Origin: Phenylobacterium sp. | GTDB taxonomy: Bacteria > Pseudomonadota > Alphaproteobacteria > Caulobacterales > Caulobacteraceae | Direction of reading: 5' to 3' | Length of the DNA stretch: 33,851 nt | NCBI RefSeq assembly: GCF_030645195.1 | Contig: NZ_JAUSLW010000190.1 | Span: 1 to 33,851 of the forward strand | Translations under genes and position numbers: made by a program | Part shown: in pieces, positions 24,286 through 32,008 of the stretch | Layout of the letters: every line of letters starts with the position of its first letter | Numbering within the stretch: position 1 is the first letter of the stretch | Notes under the pieces: generated by a model | Seen by the model: the letters and a program-made list of their open reading frames with translations, nothing else | The model's database searches: none | What the model was told of the DNA's origin: nothing

Positions 24286-24929
24286 TGGTCGGGCGAACTT
24301 TCCTTGGCCTGCGCGGTTTGCGTGGCCAGGACATGAGTATTCCCAACCGCGGGGGCGCAGTGACCTATGCCGCCATGTTCCCAGTCGGCTCCTTCACTTT
24401 CACCGCGCCTGAAACGGGAGAATACAAATTCTATCTTTGGGGAGGAGGCTGGGCCGGCGATGGATCGGGAGGTGCCGGTGCCTCGGGTTCCTACGCCGAA
24501 AAGACCGTGAGGCTTGTGCGTGGCGCGACGCTAGTAGGGATGGTTGGTCGCGGTGGAGGGCTGGAAGGAATTCCAGGCGACACCACGCTGACTCTCGCGA
24601 ACGGGGCGACGGTCATCGCTGCCGCACCAGACAGCCAGACGACCCCCGTCGCAGCCACCGGTGGTGATGTAAACCTAACAGGTTCGATTCCGGGCACCAC
24701 CGCCGGCACTAACGGGGCCGCAGGCCAGGGAACCGGTGGCGGCGCTGGTGGAAGCGGCGATGGTTCAACTGGAGGAGGGGGAGGGGGGGCACCGGCGAAC
24801 CTCCCGATGCGGGGAGGCAAAGGCGGAAGCCATGGCGGCCAGCGTGGCCGAACGCCCGGTGGCGGTGGATGCGGCTATCCGCTGCGCGACGGCGGCGACG
24901 GTCTAGTGATCGTTGTCAGGACGGCGTAG
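24285..24929 (+). CDS. Glycine-rich tail fibre / receptor-binding protein
   Basis: A 214-residue protein. A beta strand region with GSFTFTAPETGEYKFYLWGGG opens a glycine-rich domain, and the last 80 residues are dominated by Gly tracts (GGGAGGSGDGSTGGGGGGAP, GGKGGSHGGQ). It closes with GGDGLVIVVRTA, the typical C-terminal strand of glycine-rich phage tip proteins. These tip or fibre domains bind the host surface and vary quickly. The ATG at 24285 overlaps the preceding stop and has GGGGGGA upstream; a GTG at 24270 is less likely. Its stop lies one base from the stop of the convergent methyltransferase gene. Confidence 0.8.
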   Translation: MVGRTFLGLRGLRGQDMSIPNRGGAVTYAAMFPVGSFTFTAPETGEYKFYLWGGGWAGDGSGGAGASGSYAEKTVRLVRGATLVGMVGRGGGLEGIPGDTTLTLANGATVIAAAPDSQTTPVAATGGDVNLTGSIPGTTAGTNGAAGQGTGGGAGGSGDGSTGGGGGGAPANLPMRGGKGGSHGGQRGRTPGGGGCGYPLRDGGDGLVIVVRTA

Positions 24930-24930
24930 C

Positions 24931-25653
24931 TCAGTCGTAGTTGAAGAACGCCTTGGCGGGCTTTCCGGCGATCTTACAATCGCGAAACGTCGTGCCGGGC
25001 AACGCAGATTGAAGAAGCGCGAAGCAGTCTTCGATCACGCCGGGCGTGGTGCACACGAGCTTGGTGCCGCCCCCCATGACAGACCCTGTGCGCGGGATCA
25101 CTGCGACCGGGAAGAGGTTCTTCGATACCCGGATCGCATCGATGATCCCCTCGGTGACGTCGGGATACCACTCGTGCAGGAAATCATCGATCACGACGAC
25201 AGCGCCATCGACCAGGTAGGTGGTCGCCAACTGGATATCGCTCAGCACCGCTTCATAGGTGTGATCGCCGTCGATGTGGACGAACCGCGCGGGCTCTCCG
25301 AGTAGCCGCATCCATTCCGCTGGAGTGACGGTGGTCGAGTCTCTCTTCGCGACCCGCACATGCGAGGCTGTGTCGCCTGGCAGGGCAAGTTTCAGACTCG
25401 CGACCAGCTTTTGGCCAACGTCGGCTTCAAATATATCTAGACCCACAACATGCTCTCCGGGCTTGGCTGCAAGCGCCAAGCCGATGAAGGTCTTCCCCAG
25501 GAAGGTGCCGATCTCAGCCAGCGAGCCCTGGATGGGTGTCTGCATCTGGTGGGTGAGGATCGCGCTGATCGTTCGTGCCGCACGTGGGCTGATAAAGCCC
25601 GTAACGGTCGACATTCCGCCGTTCGGCGCGAACCACTTCTCATGCCTGCTCAT
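24931..25653 (-). CDS. Class I SAM methyltransferase (Methyltransf_24 type), inverted cargo gene
   Basis: A 240-residue methyltransferase. Motif I is LAEIGTFLGKTFIGLA (45-60), followed by the acidic LDIF; FVHIDGDHTYEAV and VVIDDFLHEWYPDV are the metal-binding and catalytic blocks of the Methyltransf_24/TylF group, which methylates sugars or catechol-like groups. It lies on the opposite strand inside the tail module, between fibre and hub genes, with no role in assembly. Codon use is less G/C-biased than in the neighbours. I read it as a lysogenic-conversion gene, possibly modifying a surface glycan to block adsorption by related phages. The substrate is not shown by the sequence. Confidence 0.85.
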   Translation of the reverse strand: MSRHEKWFAPNGGMSTVTGFISPRAARTISAILTHQMQTPIQGSLAEIGTFLGKTFIGLALAAKPGEHVVGLDIFEADVGQKLVASLKLALPGDTASHVRVAKRDSTTVTPAEWMRLLGEPARFVHIDGDHTYEAVLSDIQLATTYLVDGAVVVIDDFLHEWYPDVTEGIIDAIRVSKNLFPVAVIPRTGSVMGGGTKLVCTTPGVIEDCFALLQSALPGTTFRDCKIAGKPAKAFFNYD

Positions 25654-25738
25654 GGTCGCCCCTTCTGACTGGAAGTGCTCGACTGATAGAGCCCGCAGAT
25701 TGCTGCATCAAGTTGTCACGCCGATCAAGGACACGCTC

Positions 25739-27247
25739 ATGCGCATCCCCCTAGACATCCCGCCCGGCCTGAACGGCGACGACAGCTCCTTTGCGGCCGC
25801 CGGCCGATGGGCTGATGCTTCGAATGTCCGTTTCCACCGCGGTCGCCCGCAGGTGATCGGGGGGTGGGAGCGGCTGATGGACAGCTCGGTGACGGGGCTC
25901 TGCCGAAGTGTCCTGCCGTGGACGGACAGGGCCGCGGTCTTGAACATCGCCTTCGGGACGCACAGCAAGCTGCAGGTCTTCAAGGGCGGGGGACTCTATG
26001 ATGTCACCCCGGCCGGGCTGGCCGCGGGGCTGGTGGACGGGACCGGCGGCCAGGGGTTCGGGACGGGCGCCTATTCGACCGGGAACTGGTCGGAGCCGTC
26101 GTCGGGGGACTATTTCCCGCGCACCTGGTCCCTGGCGGCCTGGGGCGAGAACCTGCTGGCCTGTCCGCGGGACGGCGGGATTTACAGCTGGACCAACAAC
26201 ACCGCCGCGGCCTCCGCGGCGCTCGCCAACGCGCCCGCGCGGGTGACCCACATGCTGGTGGCGCCGACCGACCAGGTGTTCGCCCTGGGGTGCAATGAGG
26301 AGGTGTCGGGGACCTTCAATCCGCTCTGCCTGAGGCACTCGTCGGTGCGCAACAACACCGAATGGGAGACCACCGCCTCGACCACGGCGCGGGAGTACAT
26401 CCTGCCCGGCGGGGGGCGTATCGTCGCGGGCCGGGTGATCGGCCCCTACCTGCTGATCTGGACCAGCCACGCCCTGTTCCTGGGGAGCTTCGTCGGGTCC
26501 CTGACCCAGCCCTGGCGGTTCGACCGGGTCGGCGAGACGTGCGGCCTGATCGGTCCCAACGCCGCGGTGGTGGTGGGGCAGCAGGCCTTTTGGCTCGGAC
26601 CGGACCTGCAGTTCTACCGCTACGTCCTGGGCGGGGCGCCGGAGGCCTTGCCCTGTCCGATCCGCGAGGGGCTGGCCGACAACCTGGCGGCTTCCCAGGG
26701 CGACAAGATCGTGGCGTCCTCGTCCTCGGCCTTCAGCGAGATCCGCTTCGACTATCCCGACGCGCGGGAGGGAGCGGAGAACAGTCGCTACCTGCTGATG
26801 TCCCTGGCCGACGGCGCATGGTCGCGAGGGATCATGGCGCGGACGGCGATGATCGACGCCGGCCCATCCCAGTTTCCCATAGGCGTGGACCCGGGCGGAG
26901 CGGCCTACTGGCACGAGCGTGGCGCCAGCGCCGACGGCGGGGGCTTCGCCTGGTTCGTGGAGAGCGCCGACCAGCTGCTCGCCCCCGAGGCGACGGCGAT
27001 GGTGCGCGGGCTCTGGCCCGACATGGCCGACCAGGTGGGGCCGGTTTCGGTGTCGATCACCAGCCGCTTCACGCCGCAAGGGGAGGAGACCACAAAGGGC
27101 GCCTACAGCATGGCGCCGGGCGCCGACCGCGTGGACCTGCGCATGACCGGACGCATGTTCCGGGTGCGGTTCGCGGGCGGCTCTGCGCCCACCGCCTGTC
27201 GCATCGGCCGCCCGGTGTTCGACATTGCCCCGGCCGGAAGCCGCTGA
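25739..27247 (+). CDS. Tail hub / packaged-DNA stabilisation protein (P22 gp10-like, putative)
   Basis: A 502-residue beta-rich protein. The N-terminus IPLDIPPGLNGDDSSFAAAGRWADASNVRFHRGRPQVIGGWERL and the repeated beta-propeller-like blades (AAWGENLLACPRDGGIYSW, GRVIGPYLLIWTSHALFLGSF) resemble the gp10-type neck proteins of short-tailed phages, which are about 470-500 residues long. It would plug the portal and hold the fibre. The ATG at 25739 follows AAGGA; the longer upstream reading runs through the antisense methyltransferase. The assignment is by architecture and gene order rather than strong identity. Confidence 0.7.
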   Translation: MRIPLDIPPGLNGDDSSFAAAGRWADASNVRFHRGRPQVIGGWERLMDSSVTGLCRSVLPWTDRAAVLNIAFGTHSKLQVFKGGGLYDVTPAGLAAGLVDGTGGQGFGTGAYSTGNWSEPSSGDYFPRTWSLAAWGENLLACPRDGGIYSWTNNTAAASAALANAPARVTHMLVAPTDQVFALGCNEEVSGTFNPLCLRHSSVRNNTEWETTASTTAREYILPGGGRIVAGRVIGPYLLIWTSHALFLGSFVGSLTQPWRFDRVGETCGLIGPNAAVVVGQQAFWLGPDLQFYRYVLGGAPEALPCPIREGLADNLAASQGDKIVASSSSAFSEIRFDYPDAREGAENSRYLLMSLADGAWSRGIMARTAMIDAGPSQFPIGVDPGGAAYWHERGASADGGGFAWFVESADQLLAPEATAMVRGLWPDMADQVGPVSVSITSRFTPQGEETTKGAYSMAPGADRVDLRMTGRMFRVRFAGGSAPTACRIGRPVFDIAPAGSR

Positions 27248-27602
27248 GGGCGCGGTCGGCTGGGCGCGCTACCGCGCCTGGCTGCTGCCGGCCCTGCGGG
27301 ACGACTGCGCCGGGGAGGCCGAATTGCTGGGAGACATCCTCTCGGGCCGGGCTCAGCTCTGGGCCGGGCGCGGGGCGGCCATGGTCACCCAGCGCCTGTG
27401 CGAGGACGGCGTCCACTTCCTGCACGTCTGGCTGGCGGGGGGAGAGCTTGCCGAAATCCTGGCGATGAAGCCCGGCGTCGAGGCCTGGGCCCGGGGCCAG
27501 GGCTGCCAATACGTCACCATCGACGGCCGCGCCGGCTGGACCCGCCTCCTGCGGCGGGACGGCTACGCGCGGGTCGGACACCTGTTGAAAGGAATCCTCT
27601 GA
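27225..27602 (+). CDS. GNAT-like phage virion-associated protein (T7 gp13-type position)
   Basis: A 125-residue protein. The pattern (helix-strand-helix, WLAGGELAEILAMKPGVEAWARGQGCQYVTIDGRAGWTRLLRRDGY) matches the acetyltransferase-fold protein found before the internal virion proteins in podophages, such as T7 gp13. The putative start is TTG at 27225, overlapping the hub gene by 23 bases; no better in-frame start or ribosome site is visible. Its stop overlaps the next ATG (TGATG). Catalytic activity is doubtful; the role is probably in virion assembly. Confidence 0.65.
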   Translation: MPRPEAAEGAVGWARYRAWLLPALRDDCAGEAELLGDILSGRAQLWAGRGAAMVTQRLCEDGVHFLHVWLAGGELAEILAMKPGVEAWARGQGCQYVTIDGRAGWTRLLRRDGYARVGHLLKGIL

Positions 27603-28519
27603 TGGCCAAGAAGAGCAAGACCAACGCCAGCAATACCAGCCACACGGTGGTGACGCCCACCACGCCGGACTGGCTGTCGAACATGACCCAGAGCCTGAAC
27701 CTGGGGATCCAGAAGGTCGGGGGCGCCAGTCCCTATGACTATGTGGCGCCGGTCTCGGCCCTGGAAAACCAAGCCGCCAAAGGCGCCGCGAACCTGGGCG
27801 GCCAGCGCGGCGCGGACGCCAACACCGCCGGCAGCGACGCCTGGTTCTCCAAGCTGCTGAACGGACCGGCGCCCAGCGTCACCTCCGCCAGCCTGCTGGA
27901 CAACCTGTCATCCTATTACAGCCCCTTCCGGAAGGAGGTCACGGACTCAGCCATGGCCGACTTCGACGCCGATGCGGGGCGGACCCGCGCCTCCCAGGAC
28001 CTGGCGATCGCCGGGCAGGGAGCGTTCGGCGGCTCGGGGGCGGCGCTCACCAAGTCGCTGACCGAAGGCGAACTGGCCCGGGCGCGGAGCACCAAGCTCA
28101 GCCAACTGCTCTCGGAGATGTTCACCGTCGGCGCGGGGTTGTCTGGCCAGGACGCGGATCGCCGCCAGCAGGCGTCGGCGGCCAGCGCCCAGATCGCGGC
28201 CCAGGACAACCAGATGAAGCTGCAGGCCGCCAACGACCGCGCGGCCAGCGACCGCGCCGACATCGCCACCCAAGCCTCGGTGGGCGCGCAACTGCGCGGC
28301 GCGGACCAGGCGATGCGGCAGGCGCCCATCAGCACGCTCAACTCGCAGATCGAGATGTTCTCCGGCCTGCCGCTGTCGCTGTTCTCGGGGCAGACGACGG
28401 ACTCTCAGGGGACGAGCAGTTCGACGACCCGGGAGACGGGGGCGAGTCTGGGCGAGATCGCAAGTCTCATCAGCTCGATCAGCGGCTTCCCCGGGCTTGG
28501 TGGAAAGGGCGCGAAGTGA
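27602..28519 (+). CDS. Internal virion / DNA-ejection protein (putative)
   Basis: A 305-residue protein rich in Ala, Ser and Gln and mostly helical. AKGAANLGGQRGADANTAG and DFDADAGRTRASQDLAIAGQGAFGGSGAALTKSLTEGELARAR are typical of podophage inner-core or ejection proteins. It lies after the GNAT-like gene and before the holin-like gene, where phages of this kind encode internal proteins that enter the host with the DNA. The ATG overlaps the preceding stop, and its own stop overlaps the next start (TGATG), so the last three genes are tightly coupled. Confidence 0.7.
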   Translation: MAKKSKTNASNTSHTVVTPTTPDWLSNMTQSLNLGIQKVGGASPYDYVAPVSALENQAAKGAANLGGQRGADANTAGSDAWFSKLLNGPAPSVTSASLLDNLSSYYSPFRKEVTDSAMADFDADAGRTRASQDLAIAGQGAFGGSGAALTKSLTEGELARARSTKLSQLLSEMFTVGAGLSGQDADRRQQASAASAQIAAQDNQMKLQAANDRAASDRADIATQASVGAQLRGADQAMRQAPISTLNSQIEMFSGLPLSLFSGQTTDSQGTSSSTTRETGASLGEIASLISSISGFPGLGGKGAK

Positions 28520-28917
28520 TGCCGGCGCAAATGGGCGTGTCCGTTGGTGGGCCGGAGGTGGGCGCTGAACGGACGCAATCCCTGGACGCACTGCACAACG
28601 CTCAAATTCTTACGCTTCGTCAGATCGGGGAGAATGTGGCGGCTCAGACGCGTCGACTCGAGGGGCTGACCACCAAGGTCGATGATGTTCGTGAACGCCT
28701 TGTCCGCCTTGAGACCCTGGAGACGGGGAAGCTGGTGGATGCTTTGCGCTCAGAGGTGAAGAGCGCCGTAAACCGGATCGACCTCCTTGAGGCTCAACGC
28801 GACAAGGTGGTGGGCGTGGCCAGCTTCTGGTCGTGGCTGGTGCGCAGCGCGCCCTGGCTGGCGGCCGGGATCGCCGCTTTCGTGGCCGGGGCCGGGCTGA
28901 AGTCGGGCGGCCGTTAG
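28519..28917 (+). CDS. Coiled-coil plus single membrane span protein (holin-like / XhlA-like)
   Basis: A 132-residue protein. Residues about 20-95 form a long coiled coil (LHNAQILTLRQIGENVAAQTRRLEGL, VDDVRERLVRLETLE, VKSAVNRIDLLEAQ). One membrane span follows (about 103-125, FWSWLVRSAPWLAAGIAAF) with a basic tail. This layout is that of XhlA-type lysis accessory or holin proteins. No endolysin gene accompanies it. The stop overlaps the stop of the convergent DUF2239 gene by 3 bases, marking the end of the phage-type genes. Confidence 0.7.
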   Translation: MPAQMGVSVGGPEVGAERTQSLDALHNAQILTLRQIGENVAAQTRRLEGLTTKVDDVRERLVRLETLETGKLVDALRSEVKSAVNRIDLLEAQRDKVVGVASFWSWLVRSAPWLAAGIAAFVAGAGLKSGGR

Positions 28918-29486
28918 ACCGCCTGGCGCTGTTCCACCCGACGGACCAAGCCGCGAAGATAGTCCCCGACGTCCTTCGGCCAGGCGGCGGTGAGATCGGC
29001 GAACCGCCCATAGGCCTTGGCGTAGAAGGCGCGCGTCGCCTCCTCATAGCCGGGGAGGTCGCCGGCCAGGGTGGTCATGGCGCGGTGGGCGGCTTCCAGG
29101 GCCTGGCGGGCGTCATCGGCGCCGGCGTTGTCGCGGCGGGCCTGCTCCACCAGCCGGCGCAGGGCGGCCGAGGCGCCGCCGGGCTGGGCCGAGAGCCAGT
29201 CCCAATGCCGGGGCAGGAGGGTGACCTCCCGGGCGGTGACGCCGAGCTTGGGGCGGCCGCGGCCGGGCTTGGCCGGCGGGTCGCCATCCTTCGAAAGACG
29301 AGCTGTGACATCGGCGGCCGAGCCCCGCAGATCCAATTCGACGGTCCGCCCGGTGGCGTCATCAAAGACCATGATGGGCTCCAGTCCCCGATCATGGGCG
29401 GCCTTGGCGGCCAGGGCGACCTCCTGGAGCGGGCCCGCCGCCAGTCGTTGATGGCCCGCGAAGGCGATGAAGGTCTCTTCGTCCAT
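28914..29486 (-). CDS. DUF2239 family protein
   Basis: A 190-residue protein of the DUF2239 family: TFIAFAGHQRLAAGPLQEVALAAK at the start, then IMVFDDATGRTVELDLRGS, the RGRPKLGVTAREVTLLPRHWDWLSAQPGGASAALRRLVEQARR core, and a C-terminal YEEATRAFYAKAYGRFADLTAAWP. The family is common in alpha- and beta-proteobacteria and has no established function. The RPKLGVTAREVTLLPRHWDWL part resembles ribbon-helix-helix-like DNA-binding segments, but this is a guess. The ATG at 29486 has GGAG upstream; a GTG at 29501 would add five residues. It is most likely a chromosomal gene that borders the phage-derived cluster. Confidence 0.85.
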   Translation of the reverse strand: MDEETFIAFAGHQRLAAGPLQEVALAAKAAHDRGLEPIMVFDDATGRTVELDLRGSAADVTARLSKDGDPPAKPGRGRPKLGVTAREVTLLPRHWDWLSAQPGGASAALRRLVEQARRDNAGADDARQALEAAHRAMTTLAGDLPGYEEATRAFYAKAYGRFADLTAAWPKDVGDYLRGLVRRVEQRQAV

Positions 29487-29628
29487 GGGTCGACTCCGCA
29501 CTTCCCGCGGTAAGGCAGGAATATTACCCGGATATATATTTGGGCGGGGTCATATCAAGGGAAAATTCGCCCCACGTGGATGAGGCGAGCCGTTTCAAGC
29601 GTCTTGTGCGACGATCCAGAACGACAAA

Positions 29629-29679
29629 GGGACGGAGCGCTTGCGCGTCCGTCCCCCTGAATCCCTTGCACCGCAAGGG
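29629..29679 (-). terminator. Tandem hairpins downstream of tRNA-Thr
   Basis: On the minus strand a 7-base stem CCCTTGC/GCAAGGG (29663-29679) is followed by an 8-base stem GGGACGGA/TCCGTCCC (29629-29655). The bases after the second stem read TTTGTCGTT, as in an intrinsic terminator. They lie 8 bases beyond the tRNA 3' end and probably end its transcript. Confidence 0.7.
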
Positions 29680-29686
29680 TTTATAG

Positions 29687-29761
29687 TGGTGCCGTTGCAG
29701 GGATTCGAACCCTGGACCTCAGCCTTACCAAGGATGCGCTCTACCTCTGAGCTACAACGGC
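29687..29761 (-). tRNA. tRNA-Thr (anticodon GGT)
   Basis: A complete 75-base cloverleaf with encoded CCA. The acceptor GCCGTTG pairs with CAACGGC, the D arm is GCTC/GAGC, the anticodon stem is CATCC/GGCTG with one T-C mismatch and loop TTGGTAA (anticodon GGT), and the T arm CAGGG-TTCGAAT-CCCTG is intact. It reads ACC/ACT threonine codons. It lies 200 bases from DUF2239 and 770 bases from the end of the phage-type genes. No duplicate of its 3' end is seen elsewhere in the window, so use as an attachment site is unsupported. Confidence 0.97.
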
Positions 29762-29866
29762 GAAAAGGCGAGGGCGGGCTATAGCCAACGTCGAGGGCCG
29801 CGTGAAGCCTAAAAGCGGCGGGAAGAGAACTTGACGCGCCAGACGCGTCGCCGCACCCCTTCGGAT

Positions 29867-30034
29867 ATGGCGAAAACCGGCAAGACGCAGGCGGAGGAAC
29901 GCGAGGCGCAACTGGCCCAGGCGCTGCGCGCCAATCTGCGGCGGCGCAAGGCGTCCGATCATAAACTCCCGCCCGAGACGCCGACGAGCGACCCGCCGAC
30001 CGGCCGCCTTCCGTCCGGCCCGGCCTCGGGCTAG
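29867..30034 (+). CDS. Small conserved basic protein of unknown function
   Basis: A 55-residue protein. The part MAKTGKTQAEEREAQLAQALRANLRRRKA is a pattern I know from short conserved alphaproteobacterial proteins encoded near murA/hisD. The C-terminal 20 residues are Pro/Thr-rich and look disordered. The start is ATG at 29867; a TTG at 29831 has a better ribosome site (GGGAAGAG) and would add 12 residues, so the true start is open. It leads the DUF2948-hisD cluster. Confidence 0.6.
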   Translation: MAKTGKTQAEEREAQLAQALRANLRRRKASDHKLPPETPTSDPPTGRLPSGPASG

Positions 30035-30104
30035 ATAGCCTCACCCCGCCGGATCGCCGATGCGCGGGATAGGACGCCCCAAGGGCGCAATCTGGGACGA
30101 CACC

Positions 30105-30524
30105 ATGAGCGATTTGCTCCACCTGCTGGCGGAAGACGCCGAGGACCTCGCGGTCATATCGGCGGCGCTGCAGGACGCGGTGGCGAGGATCGGCGACATC
30201 ACGGTGGAACGCCGGGCGCGCCGGGTGACGGTGAGCTTCAATCGCTATCGCTGGGAGGGGAAGGGCGGCGAGCGCGTGCGCTCGGCCCTGCAGATCGGTT
30301 CGGTCCTGGGGGTGCAGGCGCGAAATCTGCGGCGGGGCGCCAAGGCCGCGGTGATCGAGTTGCTGACCCTGGAATTCGAGCCCGGCGATCCCCCCGGCGG
30401 GACTATCACCCTCAGCTTCGCCGGTGGCGGCGACCTGCGGATCGCCGTGGAGTGCATCGACGCGGTCTTGGCCGACATCTCCGCGCCCTGGCCGACGCCG
30501 CGGACCCCCACGCACCAGACCTGA
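30105..30524 (+). CDS. DUF2948 family protein
   Basis: A 139-residue protein of the DUF2948 family, recognisable from LLAEDAEDLAVISAALQDAVARIGDI, RRVTVSFNRYRWE, VRSALQIGSVLGVQARNL and LTLEFEPGDPPGGTITLSFAGGGDLRIAVECIDAVLADI. The family is confined largely to alphaproteobacteria and usually precedes hisD; its function is unknown. I use the ATG at 30105, which matches the usual family N-terminus; an ATG at 30060 with GGATCG upstream would add 15 residues. hisD follows after 42 bases. Confidence 0.88.
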   Translation: MSDLLHLLAEDAEDLAVISAALQDAVARIGDITVERRARRVTVSFNRYRWEGKGGERVRSALQIGSVLGVQARNLRRGAKAAVIELLTLEFEPGDPPGGTITLSFAGGGDLRIAVECIDAVLADISAPWPTPRTPTHQT

Positions 30525-30566
30525 CAAGGCGTAGCGTTCGCGGCCGCGCGCCGCTAAAGAGCGCCC

Positions 30567-31850
30567 ATGCGCCGCTTCCGTTTTTCCGAGCCCGGCTTCG
30601 AGGCCGCCTTCGCCGCCTTCATCGACGAACGCCGCGAGACCCCTGAAGAGGTCGACGTCCTGGTTCGCGATGTCCTTCTGGCCGTCCGCGCCGAGGGGCT
30701 TGAGGCCGTCCTGCGCTTCGGCCGCCAGTTCGACCGCGCGGAGATCGACGCCGACACCATCCGGGTGACGGCCGAGGAGATCGAGGCCGGCGCCGCGCAG
30801 TGCGCGCCGGAAGTTCGCGAGGCGATCGCCTTCGCGGCCAAGCGAATCCGCAACTATCACGAGCGCCAGCGTCCCGCCGACCAATGGTTCAGGGACGAGG
30901 CCGGGGTCGAGCTGGGCTGGCGCTGGACGCCCCTGGAGGCCGTGGGGATCTATGTGCCCGGCGGGCGCGCGGCCTATCCTTCCACCGTGCTGATGAACGC
31001 TGTCCCGGCCTCAGTGGCCGGGGTGGAGCGGATCGCCATGGTGACGCCGCCGGGGCGCTTGCAGCCGGCGGTGCTGGCGGCGGCCAAGGAAGCCGGGATC
31101 ACGGAAATCTGGCGGGTGGGTGGCGCCCAGGCGGTGGCGGCGCTCGCCTATGGCGCCGGGCCCATCCTGCCGGTGGACAAGATCGTGGGGCCCGGCAACG
31201 CCTTCGTCACGGCGGCCAAGCGCCGGGTCTATGGCACGGTCGGGATCGACGCGCTCGCCGGCCCCTCGGAAATCGTGGTCGTATCGGACGCCGCCAGTCG
31301 GCCCGACTGGATCGCCGCCGACCTGCTGTCCCAGGCCGAACACGACCCGGCCGCGCAGTCGATCCTGATCACCGACGACGAGGCTTTCGCCGATGCGGTG
31401 GAAGCCCAGATCGCGCTGCAACTGAAGAGCCTGGAGACGAGCGAGGATGCGGTGGTCTCGCTACGCAACCACGGCGCGGTGATCATCGCGCCGCTGGAGG
31501 AGTCGCCGCGGCTGGTGAACCTGATCGCGCCCGAGCACGTGGAGTTTGCCCTCGACGCCCCGGAACGCCTGGCCGACCAGGTGCGGCACGCCGGCGCCAT
31601 CTTCCTGGGCCGTCACACCCCCGAGGCGATCGGCGACTACGTGGCCGGCTCCAACCACGTCCTGCCCACCAGCCGGGCGGCGCGGTTCTCGTCGGGACTG
31701 TCGCTCTACGACTTCATCAAACGCACCTCGATCGTGAAGTGCGACGAGGCGGCGTTCGCGATCCTCGGGCCGCCGACGGTGGCCCTGGCCGACGCCGAGG
31801 GCCTGCCCGCCCACGCCCGCTCGGCGGCCATCCGGCTCGGCCAGAGCTAG
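30567..31850 (+). CDS. hisD: Histidinol dehydrogenase
   Basis: A 427-residue zinc enzyme catalysing the last two oxidations of histidine synthesis, L-histidinol to L-histidine with two NAD+. Family segments are PLEAVGIYVPGGRAAYPSTVLMNAVPASVAGV, GGAQAVAALAYGAG, VDKIVGPGNAFVTAAKR, and the signature IDALAGPSEIVVVSD followed by ADLLSQAEHDP. The last of these and the C-terminal IAPEHVEF supply zinc and catalytic residues. Length and start are as usual. It lies between DUF2948 and UPF0262 as in related genomes. Confidence 0.97.
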   Translation: MRRFRFSEPGFEAAFAAFIDERRETPEEVDVLVRDVLLAVRAEGLEAVLRFGRQFDRAEIDADTIRVTAEEIEAGAAQCAPEVREAIAFAAKRIRNYHERQRPADQWFRDEAGVELGWRWTPLEAVGIYVPGGRAAYPSTVLMNAVPASVAGVERIAMVTPPGRLQPAVLAAAKEAGITEIWRVGGAQAVAALAYGAGPILPVDKIVGPGNAFVTAAKRRVYGTVGIDALAGPSEIVVVSDAASRPDWIAADLLSQAEHDPAAQSILITDDEAFADAVEAQIALQLKSLETSEDAVVSLRNHGAVIIAPLEESPRLVNLIAPEHVEFALDAPERLADQVRHAGAIFLGRHTPEAIGDYVAGSNHVLPTSRAARFSSGLSLYDFIKRTSIVKCDEAAFAILGPPTVALADAEGLPAHARSAAIRLGQS

Positions 31851-32008
31851 CTGTGGAGCCTCAATAGGTTGTCCTGGTCCCGGCCAAGCCCGACGCTCCC
31901 CCGCGCCGGACACTTTTTATGTCTGCGACCCGCGTGAGGCGATCGTGCAGGGTGACGTTAGGGGTTGGTTTGCAATAAACGTCGCTGACCCGTTCCCCAC
32001 CGACCGCC

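Larger units (their letters stand above)
11045..28917 (+). mobile_element. Phage-derived virion gene cluster (P22-like podovirus type) with interspersed cargo genes
   Basis: The order terminase small, terminase large, portal, scaffold, coat, adaptor, fibres, hub, internal proteins, holin-like is that of a short-tailed phage, and the portal and coat resemble the P22 families. No integrase, replication protein, tape measure, tail sheath, endolysin or flanking direct repeat is visible in the window. Toxin/immunity-like genes interrupt the structural genes at three places and a methyltransferase at a fourth. The left edge is set at the first LexA promoter and the right edge at the last phage-type gene, whose stop overlaps that of host-like DUF2239. 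It may be a remnant prophage or a domesticated particle cluster. Confidence 0.75.

Noticed and set aside
24925..24949. tRNA-like 5' half (GGCGTAGCTCAGTCGTAG) at the end of the fibre gene
   Set aside because: Resembles a tRNA acceptor and D-arm start, but no anticodon arm, T arm or pairing acceptor strand follows; it lies across two convergent stop codons.
25274..25738. N-terminal extension of the hub protein through the methyltransferase region
   Set aside because: It is the antisense of a recognisable methyltransferase; the ATG at 25739 has AAGGA upstream and begins the family-like sequence.
29687..29761. tRNA-Thr as the phage attachment site
   Set aside because: No duplicate of the tRNA 3' segment and no integrase gene in the window; proximity alone is not evidence.
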